64,000 bases of DNA from Lachnospiraceae bacterium (GTDB taxonomy: Bacteria > Bacillota > Clostridia > Lachnospirales > Lachnospiraceae): NCBI GenBank assembly GCA_024692715.1, contig JAILMH010000015.1, positions 1 through 64,000 on the forward strand. Reading direction: 5' to 3'. Each line of letters opens with the position of its first letter. Position 1 is the first letter of the stretch. The position numbers and the translations under genes were made by a program. Shown here piece by piece: positions 9,781 to 21,131 of this stretch. The notes below the pieces were generated by a model that was not told the DNA's origin, did no database searches, and saw only the letters and a list, made by a program, of their open reading frames with translations.

Positions 9781-11115
9781 ATGATTTCTAAGAGATTGCG
9801 CAAGTCACTGACAGCGCTCCTTACTGCTGCACTTGTTGCTGCGACACTTGTTCCTGTTTCAGCTGCTGAAACGGCAAGTTCTGATTCAGTGAGCACTGAT
9901 TCAGCTATCGAAACAAGTACTGAGGAAGCTGATACAGAGACAGTAAGCGACGCTGATGCTGGAGAGTCAGAAGTCGAAGTAGAGAGCACAGAGGATGAAG
10001 AGGTTGATACTCAGTCTACAAATGCTCAGGTTTCAGGTGTAACAGTATCACTTGATGAGCCAGTATATATGAAGACCGGTTCAGCAATCAAGCCTACACC
10101 ACATGTAACAGTAAGCGGAACAACTGTTAGTGCAGGAACTTATACAGTTTCCTACCACAATAACACTAAGGTTGGTACTGCTGCAGTTGTAGTTAAGGGT
10201 GCTAACAAGGGTGATGTTAAGTGGACAGGTACATATTCTGCATCATTTAAGATCGTTAAGAAAAAGATCAGCCTTTCAAGCAAGGAGATCAAGGTTCTTG
10301 GCGTTGAGGACAGACAGTACACTCAGAGCGGAAACTACAAGCAGGACAATGTAAAGGTTTATTATATCAACCCTGAATCAGGCGATTACACAGAGCTTAG
10401 AGAAGGCGTTGACTATACAAAGACGATTACAGGTACATCTGCTGCAAATAAGAAGAAGATGAAGGTCGTTATCACACCTGCAAGTTCTTCAACAATATTC
10501 AAGGGCAAGAAGACTATCAAGTTCAGAACTTATGATAAGAAGAAGGTCCTTACTGATCCTGATAACATTACAGTAAGCGTTAGCTACAACAATAAATCAC
10601 TTGCTAACTATGAAGCAGTTGATCCTGTATTTAAGAACTCAACAAGCCTTGCACTTACAAAGATCAAGCCTTCAGTAACTCTTACTGATTCTGACGGTAA
10701 TAAGCTTACAGAGGGAACAGATTATAAGGTAACTTATAAGGCAAACAAGAACCCTGGAATTGCTTCTATCGTTGTTAAGCTTAAGAAGTCAGGTAAGCAG
10801 ACATACTATGGCAAGCTTATAAGATACTTCACTATCGAGCCTATCGAGATCACATCTTCTATGGTTACATACTGCCAGACAAAGTCAAGCAGCTACACAT
10901 ACACAGGTGATGAGATCATTCCTTCAATGAAGGTTAAGGTAAAGATCAACGGTAAGGTAAGAACACTTACTCAGGATACTGACTATTATGTTGCTTGCAT
11001 TAACAATGTAAAGAAGAGAAGTGCCTCAGCTACCAACCCTCCAACAGCTTATGTATTTGGAATGGGTAAGTATCAGGGATACATCGGTTCTGACACCTTT
11101 AGAATTAAAAAATAA
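9781..11115 (+). CDS. Secreted surface protein with acidic linker and Ig-like/repeat modules
   Basis: Signal peptide ending VSAAE, Ser/Thr/Glu-rich linker, repeated ..GTxYxVxYxxNxxxGxAxVVVK.. units. Confidence 0.7.
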   Translation: MISKRLRKSLTALLTAALVAATLVPVSAAETASSDSVSTDSAIETSTEEADTETVSDADAGESEVEVESTEDEEVDTQSTNAQVSGVTVSLDEPVYMKTGSAIKPTPHVTVSGTTVSAGTYTVSYHNNTKVGTAAVVVKGANKGDVKWTGTYSASFKIVKKKISLSSKEIKVLGVEDRQYTQSGNYKQDNVKVYYINPESGDYTELREGVDYTKTITGTSAANKKKMKVVITPASSSTIFKGKKTIKFRTYDKKKVLTDPDNITVSVSYNNKSLANYEAVDPVFKNSTSLALTKIKPSVTLTDSDGNKLTEGTDYKVTYKANKNPGIASIVVKLKKSGKQTYYGKLIRYFTIEPIEITSSMVTYCQTKSSSYTYTGDEIIPSMKVKVKINGKVRTLTQDTDYYVACINNVKKRSASATNPPTAYVFGMGKYQGYIGSDTFRIKK

Positions 11116-11136
11116 AATAACTGATCAGTTTTTTGA

Positions 11137-11172
11137 GAAGAGTATTTCCGGATGAAATACTCTTCTTTTTTT
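11137..11172 (+). terminator. Intrinsic terminator
   Basis: gaagagtattt...aaatactcttc 11-bp stem followed by T7. Confidence 0.9.
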
Positions 11173-11182
11173 ATAAGTACGC

Positions 11183-11212
11183 TTGACGTTTGACATATAG
11201 GACATTTATAAT
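11183..11212 (+). promoter_or_regulatory. Sigma-A promoter TTGACG-N18-TATAAT
   Basis: Near-consensus -35/-10 upstream of 11255 CDS. Confidence 0.55.
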
Positions 11213-11254
11213 TATATGGCTAATATTAGATAAAATAAGAAGGAACATTTCATT

Positions 11255-12019
11255 ATGAAGAAATTGTCAGTTGTAGTACCGACATACAATGAAAAGGGTA
11301 ATGTCGAGAACCTTGTTGAGCAGATTGGGGCTGCTCTTAATGGTATTGAATATGAAATAGTTTTTATTGATGATAGTAAGGACGAGACTCCACAAATTCT
11401 TGAACGCCTTTCAAAGGAGAATCCGCACGTAAGATACGAACATCGTGTTGGCGAAACAGGACTTGCTACAGCAGTAATACGAGGCTTTAGAATTGCTGAA
11501 GGTGATTTTCTTGCTTGTATGGACGCAGATCTTCAGCATCCACCGGCTATTTTAAGACCGATGTATGCGGCGCTCCTTTCAGGTGCAGATTTCTGCATTC
11601 CGTCCCGTTTGATTCCAGGCGGAGATGATGGCGGACTTAACTGGTACAGAAAGTTTGTATCAGGCACTGCAAGATGGATGGGTAAGATAGCACTTCCGTG
11701 CCTTAGAAAGATTTCAGATCCGACAAGCGGTCTTTTCATGTTTAGAAAAGAGTGTATCGCCAATGCAGATCTTAGACCGGTAGGCTGGAAGATCATGGTT
11801 GAAGTTCTTGCTATGAGTGAATATAAGAGTGTTATTGAGATACCTTATGCATTCCAGAACAGGACCTCAGGAGAGTCAAAGCTTTCATCAAAGGTTACGA
11901 TGCAGTATCTTGAACAGCTTTGGAAACTTATGTTTCGTGCAACTAAGCGCGGAGGCTACACAGTTACAAAGTGGACCAATGAACACACTGATGAAATGGT
12001 CAAAAAATATATAGGATAA
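11255..12019 (+). CDS. Family 2 glycosyltransferase (dolichyl-phosphate mannosyltransferase-like)
   Basis: [18 protein letters not shown]...MDADLQHPP. Confidence 0.85.
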   Translation: MKKLSVVVPTYNEKGNVENLVEQIGAALNGIEYEIVFIDDSKDETPQILERLSKENPHVRYEHRVGETGLATAVIRGFRIAEGDFLACMDADLQHPPAILRPMYAALLSGADFCIPSRLIPGGDDGGLNWYRKFVSGTARWMGKIALPCLRKISDPTSGLFMFRKECIANADLRPVGWKIMVEVLAMSEYKSVIEIPYAFQNRTSGESKLSSKVTMQYLEQLWKLMFRATKRGGYTVTKWTNEHTDEMVKKYIG

Positions 12020-12020
12020 A

Positions 12021-14864
12021 ATGGCTGATTATAGAAAATATATTAAGATCAGAGGGGCGCGTGCCCATAACCTAAAAAATATAAATATAGATATACCGAG
12101 AAATGAGTTAGTGGTGCTTACGGGACTTTCAGGGTCTGGTAAGTCATCGCTTGCTTTTGACACGATGTATGCGGAAGGACAGAGACGGTACATGGAGTCT
12201 CTGTCTTCTTATGCCCGTCAATTCTTAGGGCAGATGGAAAAACCTGATGTTGATTCAATAGAGGGTCTTCCGCCTGCTATATCTATCGATCAGAAATCAA
12301 CTAACAGGAATCCAAGATCTACTGTTGGAACTGTTACTGAGATATATGATTATTTCAGACTGCTTTTCGCAAGAGTCGGAGTTCCACATTGTCCAAACTG
12401 CGGAAAAGTAATTGAAAGACAGACTGTTGATCAGATGGCCGATAGAATCATGAAACTTCCTGAAAGAACACGGATTCAGCTTCTTGCACCTGTTGTAAGG
12501 GGACGTAAGGGAAGACATGAAAAGGTTCTTGAACAGGCTAAAAAGAGTGGATATGTAAGGGTACGTATAGATGGAAATCTTTACGATCTCTCTGAAAATA
12601 TCGTGCTTGAGAAAAACATCAAACATAACATTGATGTTATTGTTGATCGTCTTGTTGTCAAGGCGGGAATAGAGTCCAGACTGACTGATTCGATAGAAAA
12701 TGTTCTTAAGCTTTCAGATGGACTTATGACTGTTGATGTCATCGATGGTGAAGAAATTCATTTTTCTGACAGCTTTTCCTGCCCGGATTGCGGAATAAGT
12801 ATTGATGAGATCGAGCCTAGAAGCTTTTCGTTCAATAATCCCTTTGGGGCGTGCCCGGATTGTGCTGGACTTGGGTATCATATGGAGTTTGATGAAGACC
12901 TTATGATACCAGATAAATCTCTTTCATTTAATGAAGGCTGTGTTCAAGCTATGGGATGGCAGTCAGCAGCAAAGCCCGGAAGTTATACGCATGCTCTTTT
13001 AGAGGCACTGGCGGAACAGTATGATTTTTCACTTGATACTCCGTATGAAGAATTAAGTGATGAAGTTCGAGATATGTTCATAAATGGGACCAAGGGAACT
13101 ATCGTAAAGGTTCATTACAAAGGTAAAAGATCAGAAGGTGTCTATGATGAAGCTTTTGACGGACTTATCAGTAATATGGAACAGCGTTATAGAGAGACTT
13201 TTTCTGAGGCACAAAAGGCAGAATATCAGAAGTTCATGCTTGTAACACCGTGCTCCACATGTCATGGACAGAGATTGAAAAAAACATCTCTTGCGGTAAC
13301 GGTCGGAGATAAAAATATTGCTGAAGTAACATCACTTTCTGCAAGCAGGCTGCTTGATTATATGAATGGTCTTGAGCTTGACGATCATAAGATGATGATC
13401 GGAAAACGCATTATTAAAGAAATCGATAACAGAGTAAGATTTCTTGTTGATGTTGGATTGGAGTATCTGACATTGTCCAGAGCAACAGCGACACTTTCTG
13501 GAGGAGAGGCGCAGAGAATCCGTCTTGCAACACAGATAGGTTCGGGCCTTGTCGGTGTTGCTTATATACTGGATGAACCGTCGATAGGACTGCATCAGAA
13601 AGATAACGATAAACTTCTTGCGGCACTTAAGAGATTAAGGGACCTTGGAAATACTCTTGTTGTGGTCGAGCACGATGAAGATACTATGAGAGAAGCTGAT
13701 TTTCTTGTGGATATCGGACCTGGAGCCGGAACACATGGAGGCACGGTGGTTGCTTCGGGTACAGCAGAAGAGGTAATGGAAAATCCTGACTCCATAACCG
13801 GTAAGTATCTTAAGGGCGAGCTTAAAATAGATGTTCCGGGAACGAGGCGCGAACCGACTGGCTGGATCAAAATTCGAGGAGCGAAAGAAAACAATCTTAA
13901 AAATATAGATGTTGAAATACCGCTTGGAATTATGACAGTTGTTACCGGCGTGTCAGGTTCAGGAAAATCGTCGCTTATAAATGAGATTTTATACAAGAGC
14001 CTTGCAAGAAAGCTGAACAGAGCACTAACCAAGCCGGGAAAACATGATGGAATCGATGGAGTCGAACAGCTGGATAAGGTTATCGATATCGATCAGTCGC
14101 CTATAGGACGTACGCCAAGGTCAAATCCGGCTACTTATACAGGAGTTTTCGATCAGATAAGAGATCTTTTTGCGAATACTGTTGAGGCTAAGGCAAAGGG
14201 ATACTCAAAAGGCAGGTTTTCGTTTAATGTGAAGGGCGGACGCTGTGAAGCCTGCTCTGGTGACGGAATTGTTAAGATAGAAATGCATTTCCTCCCTGAC
14301 GTGTATGTACCCTGTGATGTTTGTCATGGCCAGAGATATAATAGAGAGACCCTTGAGGTAAGATATAAGGGCAAAAATACTTATGAAGTACTTGATATGA
14401 CAGTTGAAGAGGCGCTAGGCTTCTTTGAAAATATCGAGACTATAAGAAGAAAAATACAGACTTTATATGATGTAGGACTTGGATATATCAAACTTGGACA
14501 GCCTTCAACCGAGCTTTCGGGAGGAGAGGCGCAACGTATAAAGCTTGCAACAGAACTCTCTAAGAGAGGAACAGGAAAGACTATTTACATTTTGGATGAA
14601 CCGACTACAGGTCTTCATTTCGAAGATGTCAATAAGCTTGTAAAAATTTTAAGAAGACTTTCTGAAAGCGGTAACACTGTCGTAGTAATTGAGCACAATC
14701 TTGATGTTATCAAGTGCGCAGATTATATTATTGATATGGGACCAGATGGTGGTGACGGAGGCGGAACTGTAGTGACCTATGGTACGCCGGAAAAAGTCGC
14801 AAGAAGCCGTAAGTCATATACGGGAAAGTATATAAAAAAGATGCTCGACCGTGAAAAAAAATAA
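12021..14864 (+). CDS. uvrA: Excinuclease ABC subunit A
   Basis: [20 protein letters not shown], two ABC ATPase domains, CxxC zinc motifs. Confidence 0.98.
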   Translation: MADYRKYIKIRGARAHNLKNINIDIPRNELVVLTGLSGSGKSSLAFDTMYAEGQRRYMESLSSYARQFLGQMEKPDVDSIEGLPPAISIDQKSTNRNPRSTVGTVTEIYDYFRLLFARVGVPHCPNCGKVIERQTVDQMADRIMKLPERTRIQLLAPVVRGRKGRHEKVLEQAKKSGYVRVRIDGNLYDLSENIVLEKNIKHNIDVIVDRLVVKAGIESRLTDSIENVLKLSDGLMTVDVIDGEEIHFSDSFSCPDCGISIDEIEPRSFSFNNPFGACPDCAGLGYHMEFDEDLMIPDKSLSFNEGCVQAMGWQSAAKPGSYTHALLEALAEQYDFSLDTPYEELSDEVRDMFINGTKGTIVKVHYKGKRSEGVYDEAFDGLISNMEQRYRETFSEAQKAEYQKFMLVTPCSTCHGQRLKKTSLAVTVGDKNIAEVTSLSASRLLDYMNGLELDDHKMMIGKRIIKEIDNRVRFLVDVGLEYLTLSRATATLSGGEAQRIRLATQIGSGLVGVAYILDEPSIGLHQKDNDKLLAALKRLRDLGNTLVVVEHDEDTMREADFLVDIGPGAGTHGGTVVASGTAEEVMENPDSITGKYLKGELKIDVPGTRREPTGWIKIRGAKENNLKNIDVEIPLGIMTVVTGVSGSGKSSLINEILYKSLARKLNRALTKPGKHDGIDGVEQLDKVIDIDQSPIGRTPRSNPATYTGVFDQIRDLFANTVEAKAKGYSKGRFSFNVKGGRCEACSGDGIVKIEMHFLPDVYVPCDVCHGQRYNRETLEVRYKGKNTYEVLDMTVEEALGFFENIETIRRKIQTLYDVGLGYIKLGQPSTELSGGEAQRIKLATELSKRGTGKTIYILDEPTTGLHFEDVNKLVKILRRLSESGNTVVVIEHNLDVIKCADYIIDMGPDGGDGGGTVVTYGTPEKVARSRKSYTGKYIKKMLDREKK

Positions 14865-14972
14865 AAGAAAATGTGAACTATGCATACATGGGGTTTATAA
14901 AAACCCGATACCGACCGATATAAAGTTAGAATTAAGTATTATAACGTTTTTGTGAAAAAATCAATGTGAATG

Positions 14973-15000
14973 TTGTAAATACATCGGTTTCGGTTATAAT
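14973..15000 (+). promoter_or_regulatory. Sigma-A promoter TTGTAA-N16-TATAAT
   Basis: Consensus -10 and partial -35 upstream of mreB-family gene. Confidence 0.55.
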
Positions 15001-15092
15001 TAAGATTGTATGCCTGTAATCAGCGCGCATTCATCTGGCAGATGAAGTGTTTGAAGAGGCGCGTTTTTACATAGATCGAAAGGGGAACCGAA

Positions 15093-16097
15093 ATGGTTGC
15101 AACAGATATCGGAATTGATTTAGGAACAGCTAGTATTCTCGTATACATCAGAGGCAAGGGCGTCGTACTTAAAGAGCCTTCAGTAGTTGCTTTTGACAGA
15201 GATAAAAATACAATTAAGGCTATTGGTGAAGATGCAAGATTAATGCTTGGACGTACACCTGGAAATATCGTAGCGGTAAGACCGCTCCGTCAGGGTGTTA
15301 TTTCTGATTATACAGTAACAGAAAAAATGCTCAAGTATTTTATTCAGAAGGCCGTTGGAAGAAGAACTTTCCGTAAGCCTCGTATCAGCATCTGCGTACC
15401 AAGCGGTGTTACAGAGGTAGAGAGAAAGGCTGTTGAAGATGCCGGATATCAGGCTGGAGCGAGAGAAGTAAGTATCATCGAAGAGCCTATAGCAGCAGCT
15501 ATTGGTGCAGGTATTGATATTTCAAAGCCATGCGGAAATATGATCGTTGATATAGGTGGTGGAACATCAGATATCGCAGTTATTTCACTTGGCGGAACGG
15601 TAGTATCTACTTCAGTTAAAATTGCAGGAGATGATTTCGACGAAGCTATCGTTCGTTATATGAGAAAGAAGCATAAGCTCCTTATCGGTGAACGTACAGC
15701 TGAAGATTTGAAGATAAAGATCGGCTGCTGCTTTAAGATGGCAGAGGCCGAGGAAATGGATGTCAGAGGACGTGACCTTGTTACAGGTCTTCCTAAGACA
15801 GTTAAAGTTTCAAGTGTCGAGACAGAAGAGGCACTTAGAGAGACCACATCCCAGATTGTGGAGGCAATTCATGGAGTACTTGAAAAGACTCCGCCGGAGC
15901 TTGCTGCTGATATTGCAGACAGAGGCATTGTTCTTACCGGAGGCGGAAGTTTGCTGCGTGGTCTTGAAGAGCTGATCTCTGATCGTACTGGAATCAATAC
16001 CATGACCGCAGAGGATCCGATGACTGCAGTAGCTATCGGAACAGGACGATATGTAGAGTTTATCGCTGGGGATAGAAGCGATTTCTCAATAAAATAA
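15093..16097 (+). CDS. Rod shape-determining protein MreB/Mbl family
   Basis: DIGIDLGTASILVYIRGKGVVLKEPSVVA; actin-like ATPase motifs; position before flhO/flhP-like genes resembles B. subtilis mbl. Confidence 0.93.
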   Translation: MVATDIGIDLGTASILVYIRGKGVVLKEPSVVAFDRDKNTIKAIGEDARLMLGRTPGNIVAVRPLRQGVISDYTVTEKMLKYFIQKAVGRRTFRKPRISICVPSGVTEVERKAVEDAGYQAGAREVSIIEEPIAAAIGAGIDISKPCGNMIVDIGGGTSDIAVISLGGTVVSTSVKIAGDDFDEAIVRYMRKKHKLLIGERTAEDLKIKIGCCFKMAEAEEMDVRGRDLVTGLPKTVKVSSVETEEALRETTSQIVEAIHGVLEKTPPELAADIADRGIVLTGGGSLLRGLEELISDRTGINTMTAEDPMTAVAIGTGRYVEFIAGDRSDFSIK

Positions 16098-16135
16098 ATC
16101 CTGACCTGCGGCGATTTACGAGGGGGTAATCGTTT

Positions 16136-16912
16136 ATGGTTAAGGGACTGTACACAGCATATACCGGCATGGTCAATGAACAGAACCGGCTGGATATTAT
16201 GACTAACAACCTGGCAAATGTTAATACAACAGGTTTCAAGAAGGAAGGATCTACTTCGCAGTCATTCGCCGATGTCCTTGCTTACAATATCAAGGATAAA
16301 TCGGAATTTTATCTTGCAAAGCGCATGGGAACCAATAATCCCGGCGTGAGGATAGGTGAAAATTATACTGACTGGCAGGAAGGTCCGCTTAAACAGACGG
16401 GAAATACGTATGACCTGGCGTTATCAGGTAATGGATTCTTTCAGATAGAGTTCACTGATAAGTCAGGAAATACGTCTACTAAATATACCCGTGACGGTTC
16501 ATTTACATTGAACAACAACGGGGAGCTGGTTACAAAGGACGGAGATTATGTCCTTGATGCAGATGGTGAGCGAATCACGATCGACCCGACACAGGACGCA
16601 GAGATCAATGGCCAGGGACAGATCTGGCAGAATGGTACATTGCGTGCGACTATCGGCTTAACAGACTTTGAAGATTATAATTATATAGAAAAATACGGTG
16701 AGAATTTATACCAGACTGTAGACGGAGCTACGGAGCAGGATGCAACAGCGACTGTAAATTCAGGTTATTTGGAGCAATCCAATGTGAATGTTGTTTCCGA
16801 GATGGTAACCATGATTGCGATACAGAGGCAGTATGAGTCAAATCAGAAGGTTATCAGAACTATGGACAGTTCTTTAGAGGTAGCAGTTAATAATCTTGGA
16901 AGAGTCAATTAA
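16136..16912 (+). CDS. Flagellar hook-basal body (rod) protein, FlgF/FlhO-like
   Basis: GLYTAYTGMVNEQNRLDIMTNNLANVNTTGFK; C-terminal SNVNVVSEMVTMIAIQRQYESNQK. Confidence 0.9.
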   Translation: MVKGLYTAYTGMVNEQNRLDIMTNNLANVNTTGFKKEGSTSQSFADVLAYNIKDKSEFYLAKRMGTNNPGVRIGENYTDWQEGPLKQTGNTYDLALSGNGFFQIEFTDKSGNTSTKYTRDGSFTLNNNGELVTKDGDYVLDADGERITIDPTQDAEINGQGQIWQNGTLRATIGLTDFEDYNYIEKYGENLYQTVDGATEQDATATVNSGYLEQSNVNVVSEMVTMIAIQRQYESNQKVIRTMDSSLEVAVNNLGRVN

Positions 16913-16939
16913 GACGGGACAACGTGAGGAGGATTTTTT

Positions 16940-17758
16940 ATGGTACGTTCACTTTGGTCAGCAGCCAGCGGCATGATAGCTCAGCAGAATAATGTTGATA
17001 CGATTGCAAATAATCTTGCAAATGTAAATACAACGGGTTATAAAACTGAGGTCAATGAATTTAAATCTTTACTTTATCAGACATTGCAGACAAACACGAC
17101 TACAGCAAATGGCGAAAATAAGCCGATAGGTGCTCAGGTTGGTTTGGGTGTAAGAAATTCGTCTATTACATCAGAATTCACACAGGGATCACTGCAGGCT
17201 TCTGATTCGAATACGGCACTTGCTATAAATGGTAAGGGCTTCTTTGCTATACGTGGTGCAGATGGAAATACCTATTATACAAGAAATGGTGATTTCACAT
17301 TTGCATTGCTTAATTCTGGTGAAATTACGCTTACGACAACTGATGGACTCCAGGTGCTTGATACTGACGGGAATCCAATGACTTTTGCAAGTACATATAT
17401 TGCGACCAGGTTTACTATTGGTGACGATGGAACGCTTTATTATCCGGATGATGATGGCGTACCGACTACTACGGGCGATACGATAGGACTTTATCAGTTC
17501 CAGAATCCTAAGGGCCTTAATAAGATTGGAAACAGTCTTTATTCGGTCACTGCTGCGTCAGGTGATGCACTTAATGAAAATGATAATGACAATATAGAAC
17601 CTTCTTCTCTTGCAGTGGGTTATCTTGAGGCTTCGAATGTTCAGATCGCAACTGAGATGGTCAATTTGATCATCGCTCAGAGAGCGTATGAGTCTAACTC
17701 TAAGGCAATTACGACAACAGATGATATGATGGCACTTGCTAACCAGCTCAAGAGCTGA
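16940..17758 (+). CDS. Flagellar hook-basal body (rod) protein, FlgG/FlhP-like
   Basis: RSLWSAASGMIAQQNNVDTIANNLANVNTTGYK. Confidence 0.92.
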   Translation: MVRSLWSAASGMIAQQNNVDTIANNLANVNTTGYKTEVNEFKSLLYQTLQTNTTTANGENKPIGAQVGLGVRNSSITSEFTQGSLQASDSNTALAINGKGFFAIRGADGNTYYTRNGDFTFALLNSGEITLTTTDGLQVLDTDGNPMTFASTYIATRFTIGDDGTLYYPDDDGVPTTTGDTIGLYQFQNPKGLNKIGNSLYSVTAASGDALNENDNDNIEPSSLAVGYLEASNVQIATEMVNLIIAQRAYESNSKAITTTDDMMALANQLKS

Positions 17759-17767
17759 TAGGAGGTC

Positions 17768-18133
17768 GTGATTATGGATATTTCGACAGATTATATTACC
17801 AGTATTGCCAATAATGCTTTAAGTGAGTCAGCAGCAGCAAAGGCTTCTACGATCGGTTCCGCAGAGACAGAATCAGACGAGGAGCTTTTAGAAGCGTGTA
17901 AATCTTTTGAACAATATTTCCTTGAACAGATATTCAAGGAAGCACAAAAAACTATAATGAAGGACGATAGTGATATGTCGGCTTCATCAAAAACGCTTCA
18001 GAGCTTTTATACTGACGGGCTTGCGGAGCATATAGCATCAGCATCTGTCGAACAGGGTGGTATCGGACTAGCACAGATGATGTATGAACAGATGAAGCGT
18101 ACTGAGGATTACATTGTTCCTTCAGAAAACTAA
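17768..18133 (+). CDS. Rod-binding protein (FlgJ N-terminal-like)
   Basis: LLEACKSFEQYFLEQIFKEAQKT...MSASSKTLQSFYTDGLAEHIA. Confidence 0.8.
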   Translation: MIMDISTDYITSIANNALSESAAAKASTIGSAETESDEELLEACKSFEQYFLEQIFKEAQKTIMKDDSDMSASSKTLQSFYTDGLAEHIASASVEQGGIGLAQMMYEQMKRTEDYIVPSEN

Positions 18134-18144
18134 AGGAAGAACAA

Positions 18145-20373
18145 GTGACAAATCTTGAAGGTTATGTAGAACATATAATATACAGAAATACAGAAAATGC
18201 CTACACAGTGTTGGATCTTTCCGTCGGAGATGGCGGAGAGATCACACTTGTAGGCATTTTTAGCTATATCGATGAAGGTGATTATATTGAAGCTGAAGGC
18301 GAATTTATAAGACATCCTTCGTATGGTGAGCAGTTTAAGGTGAGCTCTTATACTGTAAAAATGCCTGAAGGCAAGGAGGCTATGTTTAGGTATCTTGCTT
18401 CTGGCGGAGTAGATGGCATAAGGGAAGCCACTGCTAAGAAGATCATAAAAAAATTTGGTGACGATACTTTCAGGATCATGACCGAAGAGCCGGAACGTCT
18501 GGCTGAAATCAAAGGAATAAGCCTGAAAAAGGCGATCTCTATACATGATTCGTTTGTTGAAAAGGCGGGTGCCCGTCAGGCTATGATGTTCCTTCAAAAG
18601 TATGGAATATCTAATGCCATGGCAATGAAGGTGTATGAGAAATATCGCGATAATGTCTATAGGATAATCGAAGAAAATCCTTATAAGATATCAGATGATA
18701 TTGCTGGAATCGGCTTTAAGAAAGCAGATGAGATTGCTGAAAAGGCAGGGATAGAGCGGCATTCAGAATTTAGAATAAAGGCCGGGATAACGTATGCGCT
18801 CAGGCTTGCGACAGGTGAAGGTAATGTATATCTTCCACAAAGTGTGCTTGAAACGAAAGCCTCAGATCTTCTTTCGGTCGGCGCGGATGAAGTCAGCTCG
18901 GAACTGAATGATCTCGCTGTCAACAGGGAAATAATAATGCGTAAAGATGGGGAAGAATATAATGTTTACCTTCCTCAGTTTTACAATATGGAGATCGAGT
19001 GCGCAAAGATGCTGGATTCACTTGATCTAAAAACAGATGTTTCTCTTGAGAAAGCCGAGGACGATATTAAAAGGGTTGAGCTGAGAGCCGGACTTGAGTT
19101 GGATGAGGATCAGCGCAGAGCAGTTGTTTCGGCAATCGAGAATGGAGTATTTATCCTTACAGGAGGCCCGGGAACCGGAAAAACGACAACGCTCAGGGTA
19201 CTTATCAAATATTTTATTGTTCACGGAGAAAATGTTATGCTTGCTGCGCCTACGGGGCGTGCGGCAAGAAGGATGAGTGAAGCTACCGGGATGGCGGCGA
19301 GAACGATCCACAGGATGCTTGGAGTTGATGGAGGAGGAGACTCTTCTGACAATGATGCCGCACGCAGATTTGCAAGGAATGAAGAAGATCCTCTTGAAAC
19401 AGATGTTGTTGTCGTAGATGAAATGTCAATGGTTGACATAAGACTTTTCACGGCACTTTTAAGGGCAATTACGCCTGGAACCAGACTGATAATGGTTGGC
19501 GATGAGCATCAGCTGCCAAGTGTTGGGCCGGGAATGGTGCTCAGAGATTTGATAAAATCGGGCAAATTCAGCGTTGCAACCCTTGAAAAGGTCTTCAGAC
19601 AGGCGGAACTTAGTGACATTGTTATGAATGCACATGCGATTCTTCATGGGAGAGAACCGAAGCTTGACAATAAAAGCAAGGATTTCTTTTTTCTTGGACG
19701 CGATGATCCTGAGACGATTATTCAGGGGATAATATATCTTGTGTCTAAAAAACTGCCTCCGTATGTAAAAGCAGAGGCAGCGGATATTCAGGTCATGACA
19801 CCTATGAAAAAGGGTATGCTTGGAGTTGAAGTATTAAATCAGAGATTACAGGAAGCTTTGAATCCTAAGGAGTCGTGGAAGGCAGAAAAACCATTTGGGA
19901 ATGGCGTTTTACGAACCGGTGATAAGGTAATGCAGATAAAAAATAATTACCAGATCGAGTGGGAGATGGTAAAAGAAGATTCTGTACTTAAAGAGAAAGG
20001 AACCGGAGTTTTTAACGGAGATATGGGAATCGTTGAATCTATCGATCCGGGATTTGGCAATGTTACGGTACTTTTCGATGACGGGAGAAGAGTAGTATAT
20101 CCGGGAACTGATCTCAGCGAATTGGAGCTCGCTTATGCTATTACTATTCATAAATCGCAAGGGTCTGAGTATCCTGCTGTTGTTATGCCTATTTTCTCCG
20201 GACCGGAGATTCTTATGAATAGAAATTTATTATATACAGGTATCACAAGAGCAAAAAGCTGTGTTGTGGTAATTGGAAGGCGGGAAATTGTCGATAATAT
20301 GATTAGGAATACTCAGGAGCAAAAGCGTTATACCAGCCTTTCTGAGAGAATTATAGAAGTATTTGAAAGATAA
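18145..20373 (+). CDS. RecD2-type ATP-dependent helicase (GTG start)
   Basis: Tandem HhH N-terminal region, ILTGGPGTGKTTTLRVLI Walker A, VVDEMSMVD, AITIHKSQGSEYP. Confidence 0.9.
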   Translation: MTNLEGYVEHIIYRNTENAYTVLDLSVGDGGEITLVGIFSYIDEGDYIEAEGEFIRHPSYGEQFKVSSYTVKMPEGKEAMFRYLASGGVDGIREATAKKIIKKFGDDTFRIMTEEPERLAEIKGISLKKAISIHDSFVEKAGARQAMMFLQKYGISNAMAMKVYEKYRDNVYRIIEENPYKISDDIAGIGFKKADEIAEKAGIERHSEFRIKAGITYALRLATGEGNVYLPQSVLETKASDLLSVGADEVSSELNDLAVNREIIMRKDGEEYNVYLPQFYNMEIECAKMLDSLDLKTDVSLEKAEDDIKRVELRAGLELDEDQRRAVVSAIENGVFILTGGPGTGKTTTLRVLIKYFIVHGENVMLAAPTGRAARRMSEATGMAARTIHRMLGVDGGGDSSDNDAARRFARNEEDPLETDVVVVDEMSMVDIRLFTALLRAITPGTRLIMVGDEHQLPSVGPGMVLRDLIKSGKFSVATLEKVFRQAELSDIVMNAHAILHGREPKLDNKSKDFFFLGRDDPETIIQGIIYLVSKKLPPYVKAEAADIQVMTPMKKGMLGVEVLNQRLQEALNPKESWKAEKPFGNGVLRTGDKVMQIKNNYQIEWEMVKEDSVLKEKGTGVFNGDMGIVESIDPGFGNVTVLFDDGRRVVYPGTDLSELELAYAITIHKSQGSEYPAVVMPIFSGPEILMNRNLLYTGITRAKSCVVVIGRREIVDNMIRNTQEQKRYTSLSERIIEVFER

Positions 20374-20378
20374 ATTGT

Positions 20379-21101
20379 ATGGCAGTTGATGAGTTGATAG
20401 AGTTGGGAAAAGATATTTTGTTCCCTAGAAGATGCCCTGTCTGTGACGAGGTGATGGTATTTAGAAGCGGGCTTATATGTAAGACGTGTAAGCCAAGAGT
20501 TATTCCGGTAAGGCAACCGTTTTGCGCTTGCTGTGGGAAACCGCTGATAAGTAGTGAAGCTGAGCTTTGTAAAATCTGCATGGTGGAAAGCCGTGCGTTT
20601 GATAAAGCCAGAGCGGCTGTTATCTATAATGATGCGGCGGCCAGAATCATTCTTGACATGAAGGATAATAATAAGCGGGAAAATACGGATTTTATTGCTG
20701 AGTGTATTATAGAAAGGCTTTCTAAAGAATTAAAAATGTTTGGGGCGGAAGGGATAATTCCGGTTCCGTTGGATGAAGATGCTTATATGAGAAGGGGATT
20801 TAATCAGTCAGAGCTGATTGCCTTAAAATTATCTAAATATCTGCACATTCCGATATACAATTCTGTTGTCAAACGGTTGAAAGCCGCTAAACAACAGAAG
20901 TCTCTGGATTTAAACGGACGCCGTAAAAATTTGAAAAGGTCTTTTATAATACAGAAAAATGATGTAAAATTAAAAAGAGTTATACTCGTTGATGATGTAT
21001 ATACAACGGGTTGTACTGCGGATGAGCTGTCATCCGTTCTTAAAAGCAAGGGTGTAAATTCGGTTATGGTGGTTACTTTTGCAACTGGTGTACCGAAGTA
21101 A
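20379..21101 (+). CDS. ComF family amidophosphoribosyltransferase-like protein
   Basis: Zn-finger CPVCDEV...CKTC, RGFNQSELIA, VILVDDVYTTGCTADEL. Confidence 0.88.
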   Translation: MAVDELIELGKDILFPRRCPVCDEVMVFRSGLICKTCKPRVIPVRQPFCACCGKPLISSEAELCKICMVESRAFDKARAAVIYNDAAARIILDMKDNNKRENTDFIAECIIERLSKELKMFGAEGIIPVPLDEDAYMRRGFNQSELIALKLSKYLHIPIYNSVVKRLKAAKQQKSLDLNGRRKNLKRSFIIQKNDVKLKRVILVDDVYTTGCTADELSSVLKSKGVNSVMVVTFATGVPK

Positions 21102-21131
21102 GAACGCTGAAAAGACGAGGGGGTAAACAGA

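Noticed and set aside
9747-9989. Minus-strand Ser-rich ORF
   Set aside because: Antisense to the signal peptide/acidic linker of the secreted protein; composition artefact.
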